Source: RUG12461 sp045661345 (GTDB lineage: Bacteria > Bacillota > Clostridia > Lachnospirales > Lachnospiraceae). Taken from it: DNA of 20,510 nt. The position numbers and the translations under genes were made by a program. The stretch covers positions 1 through 20,510 of the forward strand of contig JAZRFM010000004.1 in assembly GCA_045661345.1 (NCBI GenBank), in the 5' to 3' direction. Each line of letters starts with the position of its first letter. Positions within the stretch are counted from its first letter, which is position 1. The notes under the pieces are model-generated. The model was not told the origin of the DNA, searched no databases, and saw nothing but the letters and a program-made list of their open reading frames with translations. Positions 1-6,986 of the stretch are shown piece after piece.

Positions 1-235
1 GTGCGAGAGCGAGCATCTGCCATGGATGGCAGGTTGCGAGCGGTTGCGGGAACGGTCGATGCCTTGGCAAATCTGATTAGAAGCACATCGAGCGAGCATG
101 TGCAGTTCCGATGTGCTTGTGAAAAGCCAGCGGGAGCCCGGAGGGGGCGGACATGCCGGGAGGGCACAGGGAGCCCGGTGGGGGAGGGCAGGAGCGTAAA
201 CTCCCGTTTATAGGAGAAATGGAAGGAAAGAGAAG
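1..235. other. Structured GC-rich intergenic region, no convincing gene
   Basis: No gene is supported here, although one frame stays open from base 1 to 213; its translation is low-complexity and matches no family I recognise. The stretch holds a 7-bp hairpin (CTGCCAT at 17-23 with ATGGCAG at 26-32), a perfect 10-bp inverted repeat (AAGCACATCG at 81-90 with CGATGTGCTT at 109-118) and two similar purine-rich copies at 132-150 and 169-187. The 12-mer GCGAGAGCGAGC at 3-14 recurs at 12578-12589 in the tRNA-linked repeat region. It probably also carries the promoter and leader of the following amidase gene, but I cannot point to a clear promoter. Confidence 0.5.
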
Positions 236-1372
236 ATGAAAAGGAAAGATGGAATGAGAATCTTAGCGGCAATTCTGATGACGGGAATGTTGGCGTTGAC
301 AGGATGCGGCAATCAAGCAGAGGGACCGGAGGACAATACGGAGGTCCTGGAAGCGGTTATCGAGGAGACGTCCATTCTTCCGGAGACGGAGAGCCCTGCG
401 TCGGTAACGGCGGCGGTGACCCTGCAGGAGGAGGAATCCGAAGCGGAAACCCCGGAGCAGGAGGAAGGGATGCAGGCGGAAACGGTGGCTGTTGAGGAAG
501 AGTTTAACGGCACCGGTGCTACCATGTACACCCTTGATAAGGTGAATCTACGTGCGGGGAAGAGTACGGATGCGGAAAAGATCAGGACCCTTGATCCCAA
601 TGTGGAGGTACAGGCGTTTGCGGAAGTGGATGGCTGGATTCCGGTGATTATAGACGGAGATCAGAGGGGGTATATCAAGAGTGAGTTCCTGACGGATGAT
701 AGTCAGAAAGCGGAAGAGGTGACGACGGCTCCTGCGGTGACCGGCGGCGGAAGGCTGGTGGTCATTGATGCCGGACACCAGGCAAAGGGAAACAACGAGC
801 AGGAACCCATCGGCCCCGGCGCTGCCCAGACGAAGGCGAAGGTGTCCAGCGGGACCCGCGGTGTGGCAAGCGGTCTGGCCGAGTACCAGCTTACCCTCGC
901 AGTGGCGCAGAAGCTCCGGGATGAGTTGACGGCCCGGGGGTATCAGGTCATCATGTGCCGTGAATCCAATGATGTGAACATCAGCAATGCGGAGCGTGCG
1001 GCCATCGCAAACAACGCAGGTGCGGGAGCTTTTATCCGGATCCATGCCAACGGGGTGGATAACAGCAGCACAAACGGGATCATGACCATCTGCCAGACAC
1101 CGGGGAATCCGTATAACGGCGGTGTTTACAGTGCCAGCAGGCGGCTCTCCGACTGTGTGCTGAACGGGGCTGTGGCGGCCACCGGCGCCAACAGGCAATC
1201 TGTCTGGGAAACAGACACCATGAGCGGGATCAACTGGAGCCAGGTGCCGGTGACGATCATCGAAATGGGGTATATGACGAATCCGACGGAAGACGCGCTG
1301 ATGGCGACGGATGACTATCAGACCAAAATGGCACAGGGGATCGCAAACGGGATCGACGCCTATTTTAACTGA
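236..1372 (+). CDS. N-acetylmuramoyl-L-alanine amidase lipoprotein with SH3b domain
   Basis: This 378-aa protein is a predicted lipoprotein that cuts the bond between N-acetylmuramic acid and L-alanine in peptidoglycan, outside the membrane. A signal peptide of about 20 residues ends in the lipobox LTGC with Cys24. An acidic Glu-rich linker (about 35-90) is followed by a bacterial SH3 domain (about 95-155, with NLRAG and GYIKSEFL), which usually binds the wall. The Amidase_3 domain spans about 172-378. The zinc ligands are visible as His181 (DAGH), Glu216 (AEYQ) and His270 (RIHAN), and the catalytic Glu343 lies in IEMGYMTN. The ATG follows GGAAGGAAAGAG at a suitable distance. The domain is complete, so it should be active. 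It could serve cell separation, wall turnover or spore-related lysis; the sequence does not decide which. Confidence 0.9.
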   Translation: MKRKDGMRILAAILMTGMLALTGCGNQAEGPEDNTEVLEAVIEETSILPETESPASVTAAVTLQEEESEAETPEQEEGMQAETVAVEEEFNGTGATMYTLDKVNLRAGKSTDAEKIRTLDPNVEVQAFAEVDGWIPVIIDGDQRGYIKSEFLTDDSQKAEEVTTAPAVTGGGRLVVIDAGHQAKGNNEQEPIGPGAAQTKAKVSSGTRGVASGLAEYQLTLAVAQKLRDELTARGYQVIMCRESNDVNISNAERAAIANNAGAGAFIRIHANGVDNSSTNGIMTICQTPGNPYNGGVYSASRRLSDCVLNGAVAATGANRQSVWETDTMSGINWSQVPVTIIEMGYMTNPTEDALMATDDYQTKMAQGIANGIDAYFN

Positions 1373-1410
1373 GGGAAAAAGGGGAATCCTCTTTTCCTAT
1401 GGAGGACACG

Positions 1411-2652
1411 ATGGAGAACAAATATCAGATTGATACGGCGGAAAACAGGGCCTGGATGAAGGAATGCCGGGAGGCACTCTTTTCTTTCGGAAAAGGGTTT
1501 CCTTCTCCGGAAGGGGGTGCATATTATCTGGGAGATGACGGGACACCCTGGAGGGATCGGCCGAGAGAGACCTGGATCACCTGCCGGATGGCACATGTTT
1601 ACAGCATGGCGACGCTCCTCGGCTTTGAGGGCGCGCCTGCTCTTGTGGATGAAGCCCTGCGCGGCCTCATGGGAGAGTTAAAGGACAAGGAGCACGGCGG
1701 CTGGTTTGCCGGGCGAACAGCGGACGGTGAGATCCTTCCGCGGAAGCAATGCTATGCGCATGCGTTCGTGATCCTTGCAGCGACGTCGGCGATTTTGGCA
1801 AAACGCCCCGGCGCGAGGAAATTGCTTGACGAGGCACTGTCGGTTTTTGACCGGTATTTCTGGGAAGAAAAAGAAGGCATGACGAGTGATGCCTGGGACA
1901 CAGCATTCACGACATGTGATCTTTATCGCGGTGTGAATGCGAACATGCACACGGTAGAAGCCTTTCTGGCGGTTGCCGATGTGACGGGAGACCTCACCTA
2001 TCGGACGCGTGCGGGACGTATCATCGCGCGCGTGATCAATTTTGCAAAAGTCAATGACTGGCGGATCCCGGAGCATTACCGGGAGGATTGGACGCCCGAT
2101 CTCGATTGTCATAAAGACAGGCCGGACGATCCGTTCCAGCCCTATGGCGCAACGCCGGGGCATGGAATCGAATGGGCACGCCTGATCGCGCAATGGACGA
2201 TGGCGACCTTTGAAGGCAAAGATGCGAAGGAAACGAAGCCGTATTTCGATGCTGCGGAGGCGCTTTACCAAAGAGCCGTGGCGGATGGGTGGAACGCAGA
2301 CGGTGCGCGCGGGATTGTTTACACGACAGATTGGAATGGGAAGCCGGTCGTGCATGATCGGATGCACTGGACACTGGCGGAGGCGCTCAATACGTCGGCG
2401 GTGCTCTGGCGCTTGACGGGCAACAAACGTTACGCAGAAGACTATGCGGCATTTTGCCAATATCTGGATGAGGTCGTTCTGGATCACATCAACGGTTCCT
2501 GGTTTCATCAGCTGGATGAAAAGAATCGCCTCATGGGAACGGTCTGGCCGGGGAAATCCGACCTTTATCATGCGGTGCAGGCGACGATGATCCCGTATAA
2601 CGAAAAGGTCGGGAAGTCTATTGCGGCGACGATCCGTGATGATTTGGCATGA
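1411..2652 (+). CDS. AGE-superfamily sugar isomerase/epimerase (YihS or mannose-isomerase-like)
   Basis: This 413-aa protein fits the N-acylglucosamine 2-epimerase superfamily, an (alpha/alpha)6-barrel whose members interconvert aldoses and ketoses or epimerise at C2. Family residues are seen in order: Arg59 in TCRM, His180 in NANMHTVEAFLA, His251 and Glu254 in PGHGIEW, His319 in DRMHWTLAEAL and His387 in GKSDLYHAVQA. The last motif resembles YihS (sulfoquinovose isomerase) and bacterial D-mannose isomerase more than true GlcNAc 2-epimerase, so a free-sugar aldose-ketose isomerase is my best guess; the substrate is not known. The start at 1411 is chosen because GGAGG at 1401-1405 lies 5 bases before it; the in-frame ATG at 1399 overlaps that site. 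No sugar transporter or kinase is nearby. The protein should be cytoplasmic. Confidence 0.82.
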   Translation: MENKYQIDTAENRAWMKECREALFSFGKGFPSPEGGAYYLGDDGTPWRDRPRETWITCRMAHVYSMATLLGFEGAPALVDEALRGLMGELKDKEHGGWFAGRTADGEILPRKQCYAHAFVILAATSAILAKRPGARKLLDEALSVFDRYFWEEKEGMTSDAWDTAFTTCDLYRGVNANMHTVEAFLAVADVTGDLTYRTRAGRIIARVINFAKVNDWRIPEHYREDWTPDLDCHKDRPDDPFQPYGATPGHGIEWARLIAQWTMATFEGKDAKETKPYFDAAEALYQRAVADGWNADGARGIVYTTDWNGKPVVHDRMHWTLAEALNTSAVLWRLTGNKRYAEDYAAFCQYLDEVVLDHINGSWFHQLDEKNRLMGTVWPGKSDLYHAVQATMIPYNEKVGKSIAATIRDDLA

Positions 2653-3040
2653 TACCGATGAATCTTGGAACAGTTTTTGCTTCCTTTCTCTCGAAGAACG
2701 CGTTAGAATGTACGAAGAAATGATAACCTATGTTTTTAACATAGCAAGCACTGTTCGGGTATCAGACAAATCGGAGAAATTAACAGGAGCCATGACTCGG
2801 GTCGGACCTGGAGCAGACGGAGGAGATTTCTCAGAAAAACTGCCGAAAAAGACATCTGAACAGAGAGGGGCTATTTTAGAGTTTATGCTGTCGGGCGGTT
2901 GGTACAAAGCCGTAGATATAAACAGCGTATTGGATATAGGCGAGCGCCGTTTGCGGGATCTTCTTCGTTCGCTGGTGCAAGAAGGACGGATTGAAGAAAC
3001 GGGCAATACGAAAGGGAAGAGATATCGATTGAAAAAATAA
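2621..3040 (+). CDS. Winged-helix C-terminal domain fragment (probable gene remnant)
   Basis: The open frame covers 139 codons, but its first ATG lies inside the end of the upstream isomerase gene and no start here has a good ribosome binding site. Only the C-terminal 70 residues look like a folded domain: after the start of TSEQRGAILEF comes a winged-helix pattern with recognition-helix-like ERRLRDLLRSLVQEG and the basic end GKRYRLKK. This arrangement resembles the C-terminal tail of AlbA/divergent-AAA ATP-binding regulators that are normally 400 aa or more. I read it as the broken tail of such a gene, at the left edge of the AT-richer island. A genuine small DNA-binding protein starting at an internal ATG (for example 2708) is the alternative. 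Confidence 0.4.
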   Translation: MRRRSVMIWHDTDESWNSFCFLSLEERVRMYEEMITYVFNIASTVRVSDKSEKLTGAMTRVGPGADGGDFSEKLPKKTSEQRGAILEFMLSGGWYKAVDINSVLDIGERRLRDLLRSLVQEGRIEETGNTKGKRYRLKK

Positions 3041-3123
3041 AAAGTCTCTTGATGATATGTGTGGCAGAATAGATCAGATGACTGATGATGGAATAAAAGT
3101 TCTCGTTGATATTTTATTTATTA

Positions 3124-3165
3124 AAAAAGTAGGATTATCACCATTGCTGTGAAATCCTACTTTTT
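3124..3165. terminator. Bidirectional rho-independent terminator
   Basis: A perfect 13-bp stem (AAAAAGTAGGATT at 3124-3136 and AATCCTACTTTTT at 3153-3165) with a 16-base loop has T-rich flanks on both strands. It can end transcription from the winged-helix fragment on plus and from the XRE gene on minus. The XRE stop codon (3157-3159) lies inside the right arm of the stem. Confidence 0.85.
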
Positions 3166-3363
3166 GTTTGTTAAACCTAAAAGATAATCCGAAGAAACTT
3201 GATATAGACTACATAGCGCAATCAAATGCCGAATCGGAAGCTCATTTGCACCGCGTTCATAGCGAGCATACATGGTCTGAGATGTCCCAAGATAGGAGGC
3301 AACATATTCTTGGGTGTAGTCAGAATCTTCACGTAAATTACGCATTCTTCCCTTGTAGTCCAA
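3157..3363 (-). CDS. Small XRE-family (HTH_3) transcriptional repressor
   Basis: The 68-aa product is almost entirely one Cro/CI-type helix-turn-helix. TQEYVASYLGTSQTMYARYE (about 17-36) is the helix-turn-helix core and ends in the usual YERG; LIALCSLYQVSSDYLLGLT (about 47-65) is the conserved fourth and fifth helix. A TTG start at 3363-3361 is chosen because a GGGAGG site lies 8 bases upstream and because family members usually begin with M-D/E-Y and a short basic lead to LRED. A longer open frame reaching 3534 would overlap the divergent ligase gene and is unlikely. It is divergent from the acyl-CoA ligase at 3507, with an 18-bp nested palindrome between them, so it probably represses itself and the ligase. 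There is no separate effector domain. Confidence 0.8.
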   Translation of the reverse strand: MDYKGRMRNLREDSDYTQEYVASYLGTSQTMYARYERGANELPIRHLIALCSLYQVSSDYLLGLTNKK

Positions 3364-3403
3364 ACAATATCCCTCCCACCATTTCTTAATTATGTAGTAT
3401 ATA

Positions 3404-3446
3404 TAGTAAAAATATTTACTATTGAATTTAGTAAATATTTTTACTA
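3404..3446. promoter_or_regulatory. Nested palindromic operator with plus-strand promoter
   Basis: Two 18-bp arms, TAGTAAAAATATTTACTA (3404-3421) and TAGTAAATATTTTTACTA (3429-3446), are perfect reverse complements separated by 7 bases. Each arm is itself a dyad TAGTAAA-N4-TTTACTA, so the site can hold two repressor dimers. A plus promoter is embedded in it: TTGAAT at 3422-3427, 17 bases, then TAAAAT at 3445-3450. The -35 box fills the gap between the arms and the -10 box touches the right arm, so binding would block RNA polymerase. The adjacent XRE protein is the obvious candidate ligand (inference). Confidence 0.8.
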
Positions 3447-3506
3447 AAATGTGTGAAGAGGGAAGCCAGAAGCACGAAGGAAAGCACAACAGGGGGAGAA
3501 GGTACT

Positions 3507-4676
3507 TTGGAAGAAGGATATACGGGCTATCCATCCATAGATAAGCCGTGGTTGAAATACTATAGCGAAGAAGCTATAAATGCACCGCAGCCAAAGTGCA
3601 CGATGTATCGGTATATGTGGGAGAAAAACAAGGATTATCCCGAAGACATTGCGTTCCGGTACTTCGGCACGAAAATCACCTACGGACAATTTTTTGAAAA
3701 CATAAAGAGAACCGCCAAAGCGTTTGCCGCTATGGGTATTACAAGCGGCGATATGGTTACGATTATGTCAATGCACACACCGGAAACCATATACTGTATC
3801 TACGCCCTTAACTATATCGGTGCGGTGGCAAACCTCGTATATATGACCCTCTCAGAAAAGGAGATACTCCATACCATAGAGCATACGGATTCCAAAATGT
3901 TTTTAGTTCTCGTCCCTGCGGTGGAGCGGATAGATCACATCAGAAAGGATATCCATATTCCTGTGGTGATACTGTCCGTGGCGGATTCTATGCCATTTGT
4001 AGCCGCTATTCTATATCGGATGAAAAACAGAGTGAGCCTTGACGGTGCAATGAGCTTTCGGCAGTTTTTGAAGCAGGGTGAGGGGAGCGAGCTGCCTGTG
4101 GAATCGACAGAGCACGAAACAACAGCGGTCATCGTATATACCAGCGGTACGACTGGTGAACCAAAAGGTGTAATGTTATCAGATGATGGGATAAATGCAC
4201 ATGCTTTTCAGGATATGAATGGTCTATTTTCGTTTAGGAGAGGACTATCAATGTTGTTTATACTTCCGCCGTTTTTAGGATTTGGAATATCCCATCTCCA
4301 TACTTATATAGTGAACGGTTTAGATTTGACCCTCCAGATACAACTTGCACCGGAATTGGTTGCTAAAGCCTTTTATAAAAATGTACCGGATGCGTTCGTT
4401 ACAGGGACATCTGTACTTGACTCAATTACTATGGGCAAATATGAAAAAAAGGATATAAGTAATCTGAAATTCTTAGTTGGAGGTGGGGCAGATATTAAGA
4501 AGGAAAAGGAGATAGGATTAAATAATTATTTGAGTTGTCATAATTCTAAGGCAAAGTATTCCTGTGGATATGGTATGACAGAAACGGCAGCTACATTGAG
4601 CGCTAACTGTAATGAAATAAGCAAGTTGAGTAGCGTACATATACAAAAGCGGTGGATGTGGATACCCTATGCTTAA
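3507..4676 (+). pseudogene. AMP-binding acyl-CoA ligase, N-terminal part (frameshifted)
   Basis: This is the N-terminal three quarters of a class I adenylate-forming enzyme, which activates a carboxylic acid as acyl-AMP and loads it on CoA or a carrier. The phosphate-binding motif YTSGTTGEPKGVM lies at about residue 211-223 and the A5-type motif YGMTETAAT at about 355. The TTG start at 3507 is chosen because GGGGGAG lies 8 bases upstream, because the promoter -10 ends at 3450 so that a GTG at 3453 would precede or coincide with the transcript start, and because the sequence EGYTGYPSIDKPWLKYYS looks like a natural N-terminus. The frame ends abruptly after a nonsense tail (KRWMWIPYA), and the missing part continues in the next frame at 4669. 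The substrate is not predictable. Base composition is AT-richer than in the core operons. Confidence 0.75.
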
Positions 4677-5247
4677 TGTGTTGGTATCTGCATTTGATAT
4701 TGACACAGATGAGGAACTTAAATATGGCGAACATGGAGAACTTCGAGTTTGCTCTCCTGCAAGAATGAAAGGATATTATAAGAATCTGGAAGCAACAGCA
4801 GAGTTCTTTAAAACGGACGAGCAGGGTAGAGTTTGGGGGTGTACAGGAGATATTGGATATGTTGATGAGGATGGGGAGGTATTTGTCCTTGGAAGAGCAG
4901 CAGATCATTTCAGACGAGACAACGGGGAAATTATATATCTCTTTGATATAGAAGAAAAGATCTTTGAAATGCCAGAGATTAATCAATGTAAGGTAGTAAA
5001 TACAAAGATTGAAGAGAAAGAATGTTTAGTGGCACATATTGTTCTACGTGAAGAGACAAACGACATAGATGGATTCGCTACGCTCCTTTATGAGCATTTA
5101 AAGGAGAATTTACCAAACCATATGATTCCTACGCATTATAAGATTCGTAAATCAATGCCAGTCCATTCCAATGGAAAAAGGGATGTTGAGGCATTAAGAG
5201 ATGATATAAAAGAACTTAAAAAGTGGGGTAATACTTGCGAAAGATAG
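4669..5247 (+). pseudogene. AMP-binding acyl-CoA ligase, C-terminal part (frameshifted)
   Basis: This 192-codon piece is the C-terminal continuation of the ligase at 3507. The frame is open from 4630 and reads KSGGCGYPMLNVLVSAFD across the junction, which restores the family pattern. Visible motifs are the CTGDIGY aspartate (about 58-64, A7), GRAADHFRRDNGE (about 75-87, A8 hinge) and NGKRD (about 167-171) carrying the catalytic A10 lysine. All elements needed for an enzyme are therefore present, but split over two frames that overlap by 8 bases. A one-base insertion or two-base deletion between about 4630 and 4650 explains it. No ribosome binding site precedes 4669, so separate translation is unlikely. 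A sequencing error is possible. Confidence 0.75.
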
Positions 5248-5361
5248 GGACGGTTCTGTGCCCGCTCATAGCGAGCGATTGAATTCAATCGCAGGGTGAA
5301 AGGATATTCGAAATTAGATCTAATCTACGAACTAGGATGCGCAAGAAAGAAAAGATAGGTG
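5248..5361. other. Convergent intergenic gap with two perfect palindromes
   Basis: The gap separates the end of the ligase from the end of the minus-strand ygiT-like gene. It contains the perfect 18-bp palindrome GCGATTGAATTCAATCGC at 5275-5292 and the 12-bp palindrome ATTAGATCTAAT at 5313-5324, plus a short CGCTC/GAGCG pair just before the first. Neither has a T-run, so they are not typical terminators. Confidence 0.5.
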
Positions 5362-5589
5362 CTATGCTACCTTATCATAGTCGATGACAGAGACCTCCTG
5401 TAAGAGTTTCTTGGCGGTGGCAACAAGTTCATCTAGTTTCTTGACTACAGCAGATGAGTAGAATTTCTCGCCACACTGAACGCACTCTTCGCAGGGTACA
5501 TTTTTAATTACAATAATGCAGTTGTTATAGTTTACAACATGAGTTGTCCGGGAAGGAATGGTTTCCTTGCATTTGCAAAACATACACAT
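5362..5589 (-). CDS. YgiT-type zinc-finger protein, putative antitoxin
   Basis: The 75-aa protein begins with a CxxC knuckle (MCMFC, Cys2 and Cys5) and has a second CxxC in EECVQCGEKFYS (about Cys36 and Cys39). That is the pattern of the YgiT/MqsA N-terminal zinc-binding domain. It lacks the C-terminal helix-turn-helix of full MqsA, so autoregulation by this protein alone is uncertain. It lies two bases after the stop of the DUF4258 gene, and its AGGAG site is inside the last codons of that gene, so translation of the two is probably coupled. The gene order (toxin-like first, zinc-finger protein second) matches common DUF4258/YgiT pairs. The function as antitoxin is inferred from the pairing and has not been shown here. 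Confidence 0.75.
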   Translation of the reverse strand: MCMFCKCKETIPSRTTHVVNYNNCIIVIKNVPCEECVQCGEKFYSSAVVKKLDELVATAKKLLQEVSVIDYDKVA

Positions 5590-5591
5590 GA

Positions 5592-5903
5592 TTAGGACTC
5601 CTTTCTTGTTTTGAGGTCAGCCTTAAATTTATCTGTGGATGGGTGATAAACAGTAATAATGTATAGATTCACTCCATCTGAACCGGTAACTACGTGTAGA
5701 ATACTCTCATCTGCACCTTTGCCGAATATTAAACAACTTGGGTGCGGAAAGTCATCAGGATATTCTTCGATTACTTCGCCGCCCATAATACACGATGTAA
5801 CATCGCTATATGTAATATCTCGTTCATGCATCCGTTCAATACAATGTGTTGAAAATTTTACAGCATCTGATCGATATAAAGACTTTATTGTTTCGATATT
5901 CAT
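5592..5903 (-). CDS. DUF4258 protein, putative RelE/ParE-like toxin
   Basis: The 103-aa product carries the DUF4258 pattern: FSTHCIERMHERDIT near the N-terminus (about 17-31), then IMGGEVIEEYPDDFPHPSCLIFG and a C-terminal strand LYIITVYHPS (about 80-90). DUF4258 is related to the RelE/ParE mRNA-interferase or gyrase-toxin fold, but not every member has been shown to be toxic. The ATG at 5903 is preferred because AGGAA lies 6 bases before it; an in-frame GTG at 5930 overlaps a TATAAT box (5927-5922 on minus) that probably serves as the -10. It forms a two-gene unit with the zinc-finger protein downstream. Codon use and AT content fit the accessory island. Confidence 0.72.
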   Translation of the reverse strand: MNIETIKSLYRSDAVKFSTHCIERMHERDITYSDVTSCIMGGEVIEEYPDDFPHPSCLIFGKGADESILHVVTGSDGVNLYIITVYHPSTDKFKADLKTRKES

Positions 5904-5999
5904 ATGGTATTCCTCATGATCATTATACACGCTTCAAGGGGAAAAGGAAGAATAAAAATCAATACAGATTGCAAATCGGTGCCTTTTTTGTACCCTTCG

Positions 6000-6028
6000 T
6001 TGACACGGCGGAGACTTCGTGTTAATGT
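6000..6028 (+). promoter_or_regulatory. Promoter of the FMN riboswitch-ribU transcript
   Basis: A perfect -35 TTGACA (6000-6005) is followed after 17 bases by a weaker -10 TAATGT (6023-6028). The transcript would start about 35-40 bases before the riboswitch aptamer. Confidence 0.6.
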
Positions 6029-6069
6029 AGGGAATGTGGCAAACAGACCGGTCATGGTCGTTGCCGAAA

Positions 6070-6205
6070 AAAATCTTCGGGGCAGGGTGAAAATCCCGAT
6101 CGGCGGTGATGCTCGACAGAGACAAGTCCGCGAGCTTAGGCAGGATACGGTGCGAATCCGTAACCGACAGTAAGAAGCATTTGCTTTAAGTCTGGATGAA
6201 AGGAG
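6070..6205 (+). ncRNA. FMN riboswitch (RFN element)
   Basis: The conserved RFN blocks appear in order: ATCTTCGGGGCAGGGTGAAA from 6073, then CCCGATCGGCGGTGATG, AGTCCGCGAGC at 6125-6135, GAATCCGTAACCGACAGT near 6153-6171, and AGTCTGGATGAAAGGAG at 6189-6205. The aptamer binds flavin mononucleotide and lowers expression of the riboflavin uptake gene that follows. The ribosome binding site AGGAG (6201-6205) is at the very 3' edge of the aptamer, and no U-tract hairpin precedes the gene, so control of translation start is more likely than transcription termination. Confidence 0.95.
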
Positions 6206-6213
6206 AACACAAG

Positions 6214-6870
6214 ATGAGCAAAGAGAAAGAAGCTGTAAAAAAGACGCTGAAGCAGAGAGACGATATGACGTCTGTCGGAAAGGGGAGGATCAATGTCCGT
6301 TACCTGACCGCAACCGCAATGCTTTCAGCGTTTTCATTTGTCCTGTTTTTTATTCAATTTTCCACACCTTTGACGCCGGAGTTTCTGAAGATGGATATTT
6401 CGGAGCTCCCCGCACTGATCGGATCCTTTGCCATGGGGCCGGTGTATGGCGTTCTGATCTGCCTGATCAAAAACCTTCTGCATTTGACGATTACCTCCAC
6501 CGGCGGGGTCGGAGAGCTTTCCAATTTTCTGCTGGGGGTTGCGCTGGTGCTTCCCGCAGGGCTGATCTACCGGAAGCTGAATACCAAAAAAGGGGCGCTG
6601 ATCGGTTCCTTCATCGGTCTGATCCTGATGGCGCTGATCTCTCTGCCGACGAACTACTTCATCGTATATCCGGCTTACTCGGTATTTATGCCGATAGATA
6701 CGATTGTCGCCATGTATCGGGCGATCCTTCCGGGCGTGGAGAATCTCTGGCAGTGTCTGCTGATCTTCAATGTACCCTTTACCTTTGTGAAAGGGCTGCT
6801 GTCCGTGATCATCACCATGGTCATATATAAGTATCTTTCCCCGATCATAAAGGGAACCCGAAAAAAGTAA
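6214..6870 (+). CDS. ribU: ECF transporter riboflavin-binding S component RibU
   Basis: The 218-aa membrane protein is the substrate-specific component of an energy-coupling-factor vitamin importer; it binds riboflavin and works with shared EcfA, EcfA' and EcfT encoded elsewhere. About six hydrophobic segments are seen after a charged N-terminus (residues 1-25). The RibU signature MDISELPALIGSFAMGP (about 59-75), then LIKNLLHL and GELSNFLLG (about 105-113), matches the family, whose usual length is about 190-220 aa. The FMN riboswitch directly upstream confirms the substrate. The ATG at 6214 follows AGGAG by 8 bases; an in-frame ATG at 6196 lies inside the riboswitch and is rejected. The gene is monocistronic, with a terminator after it. 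Confidence 0.93.
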   Translation: MSKEKEAVKKTLKQRDDMTSVGKGRINVRYLTATAMLSAFSFVLFFIQFSTPLTPEFLKMDISELPALIGSFAMGPVYGVLICLIKNLLHLTITSTGGVGELSNFLLGVALVLPAGLIYRKLNTKKGALIGSFIGLILMALISLPTNYFIVYPAYSVFMPIDTIVAMYRAILPGVENLWQCLLIFNVPFTFVKGLLSVIITMVIYKYLSPIIKGTRKK

Positions 6871-6900
6871 ACCCCAATAACCCGAACCGGAGAAATCAGA

Positions 6901-6940
6901 CGCGGAGTGCGGGATCAGATCCTGCGCCCCGCGTTTTGCG
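6901..6940 (+). terminator. Rho-independent terminator of ribU
   Basis: A GC-rich hairpin runs from CGCGG at 6901 to CCGCG ending at 6933 (about 14 pairs with one mismatch and two G-U pairs) and is followed by TTTT. It separates ribU from the next operon. Confidence 0.75.
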
Positions 6941-6964
6941 TCTTTTGGAAAGAAGTGATATGAT
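6936..6964 (+). promoter_or_regulatory. Promoter of the t6A/ispD operon
   Basis: TTGCGT (6936-6941), a 17-base spacer and TATGAT (6959-6964) form a good sigma-A promoter. The -35 box begins in the T-tract of the ribU terminator. The implied start point near 6971 leaves 6987 as the first usable start codon of the next gene. Confidence 0.6.
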
Positions 6965-6986
6965 GGGAACTACGGAGGAAATGAGG

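Noticed and set aside
1..213. Open frame of 70 codons at the window start
   Set aside because: The translation is Arg/Gly-rich without a domain, the DNA is full of inverted repeats, and no ribosome binding site can be judged at the edge.
3057..3152. Small plus-strand open frame of 31 codons before the terminator
   Set aside because: No ribosome binding site, it runs into the terminator stem, and there is no recognisable motif.
3453..3506. Longer N-terminus of the acyl-CoA ligase from a GTG at 3453
   Set aside because: The promoter -10 ends at 3450, so the GTG would be upstream of or at the transcript start; the TTG at 3507 has a good ribosome binding site.
5275..5292. Rho-independent terminator for the ligase or ygiT-like gene
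   Set aside because: The palindrome is perfect but no T-run follows on either strand.
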